From positions 1 through 7,350 of the forward strand of contig CACYDK010000050.1 in assembly GCA_902773155.1 (NCBI GenBank): a DNA stretch of 7,350 bases, in the 5' to 3' direction. The notes under the pieces are model-generated. The model saw nothing but the letters and a program-made list of their open reading frames with translations. It was not told the origin of the DNA and made no database searches. Made by a program: the position numbers and the translations under genes. Below, piece by piece: positions 1-5,105 of this stretch (the first letter of the stretch is position 1; every line of letters starts with the position of its first letter). This DNA comes from an uncultured Ruminococcus sp. Its GTDB lineage: Bacteria > Bacillota > Clostridia > Oscillospirales > Acutalibacteraceae.

Positions 1-1
1 C

Positions 2-913
2 GGCCAGAAGCTCGTTACCGAGGACGTTAAGGAGCTTGAGCTCAACAACCGCGGCAACATCGTAGCCGACGAGGACTTCTTCAACACAAGCATCGAGGGC
101 GTGTTCGCTATAGGCGACGCTACTAACCGCGGAGCTTCGATCGCTATCGAGGCTATCGGAGAGGCCGACCGTTGCGCCAAGGCTGTAGACGCTTATCTGA
201 ACGGCGTAAACGTCGAGACACGTATCCCCTACATCAGCAAGCGCGACGAGTCTACGATCGACTACTCAGACCGCAAAAAGGAGAGCAGACTCACACCGAA
301 GGTTCTCCCCGCCGATGTAAGGAACAAGAGCTTTGAAGAGGTAAGCCTCGGATTCACCGAGGAAGAAGCAAAGGCCGAGGCCAAGCGTTGTCTCGAGTGC
401 GGATGCCGCGAGTATTACAAGTGTAAGCTCCTTTCCGTTGCTCAGAGATACGACATCAATCCCGAGCGATTCAAAGGCGAGATGCCTCAGAAGTACACTC
501 GCGACGAGAACGCCTTTATCGAGAGAAACACCTCCAAGTGTATACTCTGCGGCTTGTGCGTTCGTTCCTGCCGCGAGGTTATGAACCTCTCCTCCATCGG
601 ACTTCTCGGACGCGGCTTCAAGACCGACGTCTCACCGGCGTTCGCGCTTCCGCTCGATCAGACGAACTGCAACAACTGCGGTCTCTGCGTACAGCTCTGC
701 CCCACAGGCTCGCTCACAGAGAAATTCGCTCTCGAAAAGCAGGTTCCGCTCAACGAGGAGTACACCGAGGAATTCGTTGAAATCGACGGCAAGAAAGCCT
801 CTGTGCTCGTTTCAAGATACAACGGAAAGCTTCTCAGGGTTATCCCCAACGATGAGGTTTCCCGCAATAGCGGACTCACCCGCGAGGAGCTTATGAAGAA
901 AGTAAGCGAATAA
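2..913 (+). CDS. FAD/NAD(P)-dependent oxidoreductase, GltD-like, with C-terminal 4Fe-4S ferredoxin module (5' end missing)
   Basis: Only the last 303 codons are in the window; the reading frame is open from base 2, so the true start lies upstream and the GTG at 101 is internal. Residues about 34-56 of the visible part (VFAIGDATNRGASIAIEAIG) form the C-terminal FAD-contacting segment of the GltD/pyridine-nucleotide-disulfide oxidoreductase fold. Then come three cysteine groups: C-x2-C-x-C-x5-C at residues 130-141, and two classic ferredoxin motifs C-x2-C-x2-C-x3-C at 180-190 and 223-233, the second ending in CP. This predicts a cytoplasmic flavoprotein passing electrons between NAD(P)H and a partner through at least two 4Fe-4S clusters. 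Family members act as glutamate-synthase small chains or as subunits of hydrogenase or formate-dehydrogenase type complexes; which applies cannot be decided because the N-terminus and upstream neighbours are outside the window. Strong GC-rich hairpins follow the TAA stop, so it ends its transcription unit. Confidence 0.85.
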   Translation, partial: GQKLVTEDVKELELNNRGNIVADEDFFNTSIEGVFAIGDATNRGASIAIEAIGEADRCAKAVDAYLNGVNVETRIPYISKRDESTIDYSDRKKESRLTPKVLPADVRNKSFEEVSLGFTEEEAKAEAKRCLECGCREYYKCKLLSVAQRYDINPERFKGEMPQKYTRDENAFIERNTSKCILCGLCVRSCREVMNLSSIGLLGRGFKTDVSPAFALPLDQTNCNNCGLCVQLCPTGSLTEKFALEKQVPLNEEYTEEFVEIDGKKASVLVSRYNGKLLRVIPNDEVSRNSGLTREELMKKVSE

Positions 914-920
914 AGTTCAA

Positions 921-945
921 GAAGGGTGCGCAAAGCGCACCCTTC
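921..945 (+). terminator. GC-rich hairpin 8 bases after the oxidoreductase stop codon
   Basis: A perfect 11-bp stem (921-931 with 935-945) closes an AAA loop. No T-tract follows, so it is not a standard intrinsic terminator; it may protect the mRNA 3' end or cause pausing. Two weaker stem-loops follow: TTTCTG/CAGAAA at 961-966/972-977 and CACCT/AGGTG at 1018-1022/1031-1035. The real terminator is probably the one at 1096-1129. Confidence 0.45.
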
Positions 946-1095
946 GCTGCTCATCGCACATTTCTGCGCAACAGAAAACCGTGCAAAGAATACAGATCAT
1001 ATTTTGTTTGGTCGGAGCACCTATATATCAAGGTGAAAAATACTACAATTAATATAGTTAATTATACTATTTGTCGTAATATCCTAACAAACGAA

Positions 1096-1129
1096 AAAGG
1101 CGCGTCCAAACGACGCGCCTTTCTTTTTT
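1096..1129. terminator. Bidirectional intrinsic terminator between the oxidoreductase gene and lexA
   Basis: An 11-bp stem (1096-1106 with 1112-1122) with loop CAAAC is followed on the plus strand by CTTTTTT. Read on the minus strand, the same stem is followed by TTCGTTTGTT, so it can stop transcription from both convergent genes. A second small inverted repeat, ACATGCG/CGCATGT (1132-1138/1147-1153) around a G-run, sits between it and the lexA stop codon. Confidence 0.85.
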
Positions 1130-1164
1130 AAACATGCGCGGGGGGACGCATGTATTTTTCTAAA

Positions 1165-1752
1165 TTAGAAATTTCTGATCAACTGGATCACCTTGCCGAG
1201 AAGCACAACCTCGTCGACAATGATCGGTTCAAAGGTATCGTTCTCCGGCTGAAGGCGAAAATGTCCGTCCTCCTTGTAGAAGCGCTTGACCGTAGCGCTG
1301 TCATCCACAAGAGCAACAACGATCTCGCCATTTTCGGCGACGGGTGTGCGGTTTACGATCAGAATATCGTCGGGAAGGATCCCGGCCTTGATCATACTCT
1401 CGCCCTGAACCCGGAGCGCAAACAAATCCTTGCCTCGACAGATATCGCGGTCGACAGGAACATAACACTCGACGTCCTCAATTGCGACGATCGGATTTCC
1501 CGCGGCAACCTTTCCAAGAAGCGGAACGCCCTTGGCGCTGACCTCGCCTACAACACGGATACAACGGTTGAGGCCCTCGTCGCGCTCGATAAGCCCGTGA
1601 GCCTCAAGAGCCTTCAGGTAAAGGTGAGCGGTCGAGGTTGATTTGAGCGAACAGGCGTTGCATATCTCCCTAACAGATGGAACACGTCCGTCCAGGGAGC
1701 TCTCAACTATATAATCGTATACTTTTTTTTGTTTTTCGGTCAAGGGTTTCAT
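1165..1752 (-). CDS. lexA: LexA repressor, SOS response regulator (195 aa)
   Basis: LexA represses DNA-damage genes and cleaves itself when RecA filaments form on single-stranded DNA. Residues 1-65 are the winged helix-turn-helix (MKPLTEKQKKVYDYI start, SVREI and STSTAHLYLKALEAHGLI recognition region). The self-cleavage bond is Ala84-Gly85 in KVAAGNPI, and the Ser/Lys dyad is Ser119 (QGESM) and Lys156 (SATVKRF). These three positions have the same numbering as in E. coli LexA. The C-terminal S24 peptidase/dimerisation domain is complete to LIRNF, so the protein looks intact and cleavable. The ATG has a GGAGG ribosome site 5 nt upstream (1758-1762). It is monocistronic: a promoter with a LexA box lies about 70-115 nt upstream, indicating autoregulation, and a shared terminator lies downstream. 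Length is normal for the family (about 200 aa). Confidence 0.97.
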   Translation of the reverse strand: MKPLTEKQKKVYDYIVESSLDGRVPSVREICNACSLKSTSTAHLYLKALEAHGLIERDEGLNRCIRVVGEVSAKGVPLLGKVAAGNPIVAIEDVECYVPVDRDICRGKDLFALRVQGESMIKAGILPDDILIVNRTPVAENGEIVVALVDDSATVKRFYKEDGHFRLQPENDTFEPIIVDEVVLLGKVIQLIRNF

Positions 1753-1767
1753 AACGGCCTCCGCTCC

Positions 1768-1806
1768 GAAATCCTCGCTCTGCGGAAATAATTGCCTGAG
1801 GATTTC
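1768..1806 (-). promoter_or_regulatory. Inverted repeat (hairpin) in the lexA 5' UTR just upstream of the ribosome site
   Basis: GAAATCCTC and GAGGATTTC (1768-1776 and 1798-1806) form a perfect 9-bp stem with a 21-nt loop inside the predicted lexA leader. It ends 5 nt before the GGAGG ribosome site. The CCTC of the 5' arm could alternatively pair with the GAGG of the ribosome site, so a translational switch is conceivable. The repeat is seen in sequence; any function is inference. Confidence 0.5.
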
Positions 1807-1827
1807 ATTGATCTGTATTTCATACTA

Positions 1828-1856
1828 ATAATATCATATAATCGCACAAAATGCAA
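1828..1856 (-). promoter_or_regulatory. lexA promoter
   Basis: On the minus strand, -35 TTGCAT (1851-1856), a 17-bp spacer and -10 TATTAT (1828-1833) give a near-consensus sigma-A promoter. The predicted start is near 1821, leaving a leader of about 68 nt. The -35 overlaps the LexA box at 1854-1867. Confidence 0.8.
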
Positions 1857-1867
1857 ACATTTGTTTA
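1854..1867 (-). promoter_or_regulatory. LexA operator (SOS box) on the lexA -35 element
   Basis: The sequence CAAACATTTGTTTA has half-sites AAAC and GTTT around a 4-bp ATTT centre. This matches the Gram-positive LexA/DinR box CGAAC-N4-GTTCG in spacing and core, with A for G and T for C changes. It overlaps the -35 element of lexA by 3 bp, which is where an autorepressor would act. No second convincing box was found elsewhere in the window. Confidence 0.7.
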
Positions 1868-1886
1868 ATATATTTTCGAGAAATTT

Positions 1887-1906
1887 TGAGCAAATATGAG
1901 CAAATA
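1887..1906. repeat. Two tandem copies of a 10-bp unit
   Basis: TGAGCAAATA occurs twice head to tail, about 20 bp upstream of the lexA SOS box and upstream of the sRNA promoter. It could be a paired protein-binding site or a chance duplication in AT-rich DNA. Confidence 0.4.
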
Positions 1907-1946
1907 TCTGATTATGTATTCAATATTAGTTCAATTTCAAGCAAAA

Positions 1947-1976
1947 TTCATAAGCTTTTCACACAGTTGTCATAAT
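1947..1976 (+). promoter_or_regulatory. Promoter of the candidate small RNA (extended -10)
   Basis: -10 CATAAT (1971-1976) is preceded by TGT, giving an extended -10 (TGn), with a weak -35 TTCATA (1947-1952) at 18 bp. The predicted start is near 1983. This is weaker than the other promoters in the window and is supported mainly by the structured, terminator-ended stretch after it. Confidence 0.5.
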
Positions 1977-1982
1977 TCTATG

Positions 1983-2132
1983 TTTAAATACTACCATACC
2001 AAAGCAGAACCGCAACTGCTGAGGTATATGTTCTACCCTCCTCTGGTAAGTCGACTTAGAGACTTACATTTGTACCCCTCATTTTCTTTTGAACAGAAAG
2101 CACCGAGCTAACCGCAAGGCTCGGTGTTTTCA
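1983..2132 (+). ncRNA. Candidate regulatory sRNA (about 150 nt) with two C-rich single-stranded segments
   Basis: No convincing gene lies between lexA and the transpeptidase, yet this stretch is highly structured. Hairpin 1: ATACC/GGTAT (1996-2000/2023-2027), an A-A/G-A internal loop, AGCAG/CTGCT (2003-2007/2016-2020) and an 8-nt loop. Hairpin 2: GTAAGTC/GACTTAC (2046-2052/2061-2067). Hairpin 3 is the terminator at 2101-2126 with a long T-tail. The linkers are TACCCTCCTC (2034-2043) and TACCCCTC (2073-2080). C-rich unpaired segments that pair with Shine-Dalgarno sequences are typical of Firmicutes trans-acting sRNAs such as RsaE/RoxS; membership in that family is not claimed. CCTCCT at 2037-2042 complements AGGAGG. 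A 27-codon frame starting ATG 2028 with GAGG 3 nt upstream lies inside it and could be a sORF, though its ribosome site is buried in hairpin 1. Alternative views: the leader of an unseen gene, or a 6S-like RNA, though no long rod-like pairing is apparent. Confidence 0.6.
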
Positions 2133-2136
2133 TTTT
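2097..2136 (+). terminator. Intrinsic terminator of the candidate small RNA
   Basis: CACCGAGC/GCTCGGTG (2101-2108/2119-2126) forms a perfect 8-bp stem with loop TAACCGCAAG, extended outward by one G-T and three A-T pairs. It is followed by TTTTCATTTTTT. No protein gene precedes it on this strand since the oxidoreductase more than 1 kb away, which implies a transcript that starts locally. Confidence 0.85.
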
Positions 2137-2139
2137 TTA

Positions 2140-2181
2140 TTCTATTTTGTGTTTTCTTATTTCTATTATGTGTTTTCTCAT
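2140..2181. repeat. Two tandem copies of a 21-bp T-rich unit
   Basis: The stretches 2140-2160 and 2161-2181 match at 19 of 21 positions; each begins TTCTATT and contains TGTGTTTTCT. They lie between the sRNA terminator and the transpeptidase promoter (-35 at 2210). They could be a duplicated binding site or slippage in T-rich DNA. Confidence 0.6.
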
Positions 2182-2209
2182 ATTTATTTTTTATTTTTCT
2201 TTTATGATA

Positions 2210-2238
2210 TTGACAAGCTCTTCCTAATTATATAGAAT
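2210..2238 (+). promoter_or_regulatory. Promoter of the L,D-transpeptidase gene
   Basis: -35 TTGACA (2210-2215, perfect), a 17-bp spacer and -10 TAGAAT (2233-2238) form a strong sigma-A promoter. The predicted start near 2245 leaves only about 25 nt of leader before the ATG at 2270. Confidence 0.85.
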
Positions 2239-2269
2239 AAAATCACTTGCACGTATAAGGAGAATGTAT

Positions 2270-3859
2270 ATGAAACTGAAATACATATCATTGGTTCTGG
2301 CTGTTGTTATGCTGCTCTCACTCTTCCCTGTCGTAACAGCATCGGCCGCCGCAAAATCCGCTCCCGTTGCGGTAATGAGCGACAGCGTCGATCCGACAGA
2401 GGCTACAGAGCCGACCACGGAGGCCATAGAGGAAACCACGGATGCTACCGTAGAAACCACCGAAGCTCCTACGGAAGAGCCCACAGAAACTTCTACTGTA
2501 GATCCCACTGATAATTCTACTGAAGCGCCTACCGAAGCTTCTACGGAAGATCCTACAGAAGCTCCTACGGAGGAACCAAGCGAAGCTCCCACGGAAGAGC
2601 CTGAGATCACCCCGGAGCCCGTAAGCAATATCAGAGCAGGATTGTTCACCACAACAAGCTTTACATTGAAATGGGATAAAAGCGCAAACGCTACAGAGTA
2701 CAAAATCTTCCGCAGCGTTGAGGACAAGTCCGAAGCTATGCCCGAGTATTCGGAATACAAAACCGTTACCGAAAACTACATAAACGAATCAGGTCTAAAG
2801 CAGGCCAGCCGTTACGCTTACACAGTCATAGCCATCAGAAAAACCGACTCCTACGAGACAAAGAGCTCTCCGGTATCAGTAACTGTTATGACAAAGCCCG
2901 AGGCGGTCAAAAACTTCAAGGTAGCGGAGAAAACCACGACCACCTTCAAGCTCACCTGGAAAAAGAACACCGCGGCAAGCAATTACTTAATCTACCGAAG
3001 CGCTGAAAAGAAGAACGGCTCCTTCCCTAAATTCAGCGAGATAAAGAAGCTCGCCGGCTCAAAGCAGACCTTCACCGACAAGAAGCTCACCCCCGGAAGG
3101 ATCTACAAGTATAAAATCGTAGCAGTCCGTTCAAAGGGCTCGCTTCTTACAAAGAGCGAGAAGCCTGGAGTAAAGGCGATGACCAAGCTCGCCGCTCCAA
3201 AGAAGATTGTAGAAAAGGACGCAACCTACTCCTCTATTAAAATCGCTTGGAGCAAGGTAAAATTTGCCGACAAGTACGAGATTTACCGCGACAAAAAGCT
3301 AATCAAAACCGTCAAAACCACGCAGTACACCGATAAAAAGCTCAAGGACGGAACAAAGTACAAGTATTCAGTACGAGCCATCAGAAGATACAACAAGAAG
3401 AACTTCAGCGGAGAATTCGCGAGACTCGTGTGTGAGACCAATGTAAGGGTTTACTCGGTCGCCAAGGGTCTAAAGGGAACCTGGGTTGAGATTTCAATTG
3501 CGAAGCAGACATTGAATCTATTTGTCGACAGCAAGTTCTACCTTTCTACCCCTGTTGTTACCGGAACCGGCTACTCGGGTCCGCTCGTAACCTCGAAGGG
3601 CTATCACAAAGTGCTGAGCAAATCCTCGCCCGCAAGACTCGCAGGCTCCTACGGCGGCTCCACTTGGGACGTAACTGTTAACTACTGGCTCGGCTTCACA
3701 GGAAACGGCCAGGGCATTCACGACAGCACATGGCGCTCATCTTACGGCGGTACGATATATGTGTATAACGGCTCTCACGGCTGCGTAAACACACCTCTGG
3801 GCGCAATGGCGACTATCTACTCAAAGGCTTACATAGGTATGCCGGTAATCGTATATTAA
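2270..3859 (+). CDS. Secreted L,D-transpeptidase (YkuD) with three fibronectin type III repeats (529 aa)
   Basis: YkuD enzymes form or edit peptidoglycan crosslinks using an active-site cysteine, or attach proteins to the wall. An ATG exists at 2264, but AAGGAG (2257-2262) lies 1 nt from it and 7 nt from ATG 2270, so 2270 is chosen. Residues 1-28 are a signal peptide (KLK, hydrophobic core, probable cleavage near TASA-A). Residues 41-116 are a Thr/Glu/Pro-rich spacer. Three fibronectin III domains follow at about 117-208, 209-305 and 306-390, each with the TxF/IxxxW and YxIYR/F pattern. The YkuD catalytic domain spans about 403-529 with His484 (GIHDS) and the signature SHGCVN at 502-507, nucleophile Cys505; the 17 residues between His484 and Ser502 fit the family pattern. 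The protein ends just after the domain and looks complete. It has its own promoter and terminator and probably acts at the cell wall. The exact substrate and the ligand of the FnIII repeats are unknown. Confidence 0.93.
   Translation: MKLKYISLVLAVVMLLSLFPVVTASAAAKSAPVAVMSDSVDPTEATEPTTEAIEETTDATVETTEAPTEEPTETSTVDPTDNSTEAPTEASTEDPTEAPTEEPSEAPTEEPEITPEPVSNIRAGLFTTTSFTLKWDKSANATEYKIFRSVEDKSEAMPEYSEYKTVTENYINESGLKQASRYAYTVIAIRKTDSYETKSSPVSVTVMTKPEAVKNFKVAEKTTTTFKLTWKKNTAASNYLIYRSAEKKNGSFPKFSEIKKLAGSKQTFTDKKLTPGRIYKYKIVAVRSKGSLLTKSEKPGVKAMTKLAAPKKIVEKDATYSSIKIAWSKVKFADKYEIYRDKKLIKTVKTTQYTDKKLKDGTKYKYSVRAIRRYNKKNFSGEFARLVCETNVRVYSVAKGLKGTWVEISIAKQTLNLFVDSKFYLSTPVVTGTGYSGPLVTSKGYHKVLSKSSPARLAGSYGGSTWDVTVNYWLGFTGNGQGIHDSTWRSSYGGTIYVYNGSHGCVNTPLGAMATIYSKAYIGMPVIVY
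2534..2605 (+). repeat. 24-bp tandem repeats encoding the TEAPTEEP spacer
   Basis: Three head-to-tail 24-bp units start at 2534, 2558 and 2582, each beginning GAAGCT(C/T)C(T/C)ACGGA and encoding EA(S/P)TE(D/E)P plus one residue. A further copy of the first 20 bp starts at 2462. In-frame gain or loss of units would change spacer length between strains. Confidence 0.75.
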
Positions 3860-3868
3860 ACACTAAAA

Positions 3869-3900
3869 AAAAGCGCGCGCACTTTGTTGTGCGCGCTTTT
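3869..3900. terminator. Bidirectional terminator between the convergent transpeptidase and membrane-protein genes
   Basis: AAAAGCGCGC and GCGCGCTTTT (3869-3878 and 3891-3900) form a 10-bp stem. On the plus strand it ends in TTTTCTTG. On the minus strand the stem is followed by a run of T from the A8 at 3865-3872, so it terminates both genes, whose stop codons are only 52 bp apart. Confidence 0.88.
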
Positions 3901-3911
3901 CTTGTGGTTTT

Positions 3912-4727
3912 TTACTCAACCCTGTATTTGTCCGTCATGAAGGAGCGAAGAATTCCGCGCGCTTCACCGAATACATCCCCGTATTCCATCGGCATATTCT
4001 CGGACGATACCCTGTAGTAAGCGCCGTCGCTGTCGCGGAATTTGATCACATTAACCCCGCCACATATCCCTGTCTTGTTTTTCATATTTTCCCAGTCTCT
4101 GAGCTTATACTCATCGACAAGCTTCATACAGCGGTCATAGGCCTCGTAAGGAACTCTGTACTCAATGCTTGTTTCCTCTTCGTCGCTCTCTGCCTTTGAG
4201 AAGGTGCGCAAGGTAAGCTCCGAGTCCGAGCAGGAATAAAGAACGATCTCATCGTAGCGGTCTCCGCCTACTGTGGCGACAACGGCGTTGTAGCAATCGA
4301 AAAGCATAACCTCCTCCGTCTCCGGCTCGGTTTCAGGCTCGGGCGCGGGCTCGGTTTCCGGATTATAAAGCATAGTGTTTCTGCTATTGCAGACCAGCTT
4401 TACGTCGTGACCGGGCATAATAAAGCTGAGCACAAAGCCTTTTTCCTCATCGTAATCCCTCTCCAGCTCCGCGCCGTCCAGAGTGAAGGTGTAGTTGGTA
4501 TCGGTCGCTATTAAGTTGTAGTACAGCACTACCCTTTCACCCTCTCTGTAGGTTTCACGGGCGTTTGTGTAGCACGACATCCGGCCGTCGTAATCGACCC
4601 TGTATCTCTTCCTGGAAAATCCGCCGAACAAGGCCGCAACCACTCCGGCCGCAATCAAAACAACCCCGAGTAAAACTAAAACGACAATAAGCCCCAGCGA
4701 AAAAGAACGAATTTTGAATTTTTTCAT
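3912..4727 (-). CDS. Single-pass membrane protein of unknown function with a PETEP linker (271 aa)
   Basis: I do not recognise a named family. The start is set at 4727 because AGGAGG (4734-4739) lies 6 nt upstream; the longer frame to 4787 lacks such a site. Residues 1-9 are basic (MKKFKIRSF) and 11-36 form one hydrophobic segment, so it is probably anchored in the membrane with the rest outside. Residues 42-115 form a small domain ending FIMPGHDVKLVC; the F-x-MPxxDV ending resembles that seen in many clostridial surface beta-repeat domains (InlB B-repeat type), a weak likeness. Residues 122-139 (NPETEPAPEPETEPETEE) are an acidic, proline-rich spacer. Residues 140-271 form a C-terminal domain with YRVPYEAYDRC, LRDWENMKNKTGICGGV and FRDSDGAYYRVSSENMP; I believe similar stretches occur in other Ruminococcus hypothetical proteins, from memory only. 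It is monocistronic with its own promoter and a long leader, and converges on the transpeptidase gene. Confidence 0.8.
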   Translation of the reverse strand: MKKFKIRSFSLGLIVVLVLLGVVLIAAGVVAALFGGFSRKRYRVDYDGRMSCYTNARETYREGERVVLYYNLIATDTNYTFTLDGAELERDYDEEKGFVLSFIMPGHDVKLVCNSRNTMLYNPETEPAPEPETEPETEEVMLFDCYNAVVATVGGDRYDEIVLYSCSDSELTLRTFSKAESDEEETSIEYRVPYEAYDRCMKLVDEYKLRDWENMKNKTGICGGVNVIKFRDSDGAYYRVSSENMPMEYGDVFGEARGILRSFMTDKYRVE

Positions 4728-4902
4728 TTTTTGCCTCCTGTAGGATTTGTTATTCAAAAACAAATAGAGTGACTGTTTGTTGTGCAATATGACGAATACG
4801 TTTAAACATATTTTAATGTTTGTCTAATTTTTTAGCACTTTTGGCAATTAGCTCCATTACTGTCATTTTTTGGTATTTTTGTACTTTTCTGCGTTTTCGC
4901 TC
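4728..4902 (-). other. Long leader (about 175 nt) of the membrane-protein mRNA
   Basis: From the predicted start near 4902 to the ATG at 4727 the RNA is A-rich and matches no riboswitch I know. It holds an inverted repeat AAACAT/ATGTTT (4804-4809/4816-4821) and a 17-codon frame starting at 4866 (MTVMELIAKSAKKLDKH) without a clear ribosome site. Function, if any, is unknown. Confidence 0.35.
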
Positions 4903-4908
4903 AATTAG

Positions 4909-4937
4909 ATTATATTATACTTTCACAAAAAATTCAA
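4909..4937 (-). promoter_or_regulatory. Promoter of the membrane-protein gene
   Basis: On the minus strand, -35 TTGAAT (4932-4937), a 17-bp spacer and a perfect -10 TATAAT (4909-4914) form a strong sigma-A promoter. The next open frame downstream is the membrane-protein gene. Confidence 0.75.
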
Positions 4938-4970
4938 TAGTATTAACAATATAGAGCAACTAGACGGACA

Positions 4971-5052
4971 GTACGACGATTTTTCAGCGTAACCTTATTA
5001 ACACCATCAGAAGTATCCAAATGATATAAATAATGATTTTTTTCGTCGTTAC
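4971..5052. repeat. Inverted repeat in the gap between the synthetase terminator and the next promoter
   Basis: GTACGACGA (4971-4979) and TCGTCGTTAC (5043-5052) are complementary except for one extra base, enclosing 63 bp. They lie in the roughly 130-bp gene-free stretch 4938-5067, where I see no open frame or promoter worth calling. Possible roles are a protein-binding pair or an RNA stem; chance is also possible. Confidence 0.35.
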
Positions 5053-5060
5053 CCGCTAAA

Positions 5061-5092
5061 TAAAAACTGCCGGCTCAAAAACCGAGCCGGCA
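5061..5092 (-). terminator. Intrinsic terminator of the asparagine-synthetase-like gene
   Basis: On the minus strand TGCCGGCTC/GAGCCGGCA (arms 5084-5092 and 5068-5076) forms a 9-bp GC-rich stem starting 14 nt after the stop codon. It is followed by GTTTTTATTT. Confidence 0.9.
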
Positions 5093-5105
5093 ATATTATT
5101 CTTAT

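Noticed and set aside
1150..1641. 163-codon plus-strand frame opposite lexA
   Set aside because: Shadow of lexA, whose motifs are unambiguous.
1896..2111. 71-codon open frame on the plus strand
   Set aside because: No ribosome site before its ATG, unlike-protein composition, it ends inside the terminator stem-loop, and it overlaps the structured RNA candidate.
2097..2136. Resemblance of the CACCGAG...CTCGGTG hairpin to the 3' end of a Cas9 tracrRNA
   Set aside because: Only the terminator stem is similar; there is no anti-repeat, cas gene or repeat array in the window.
2224..2760. 178-codon minus-strand frame rich in Ser, Val and Gly
   Set aside because: Antisense shadow of the repeated Thr/Glu/Pro spacer of the transpeptidase; its repetitiveness comes from that repeat.
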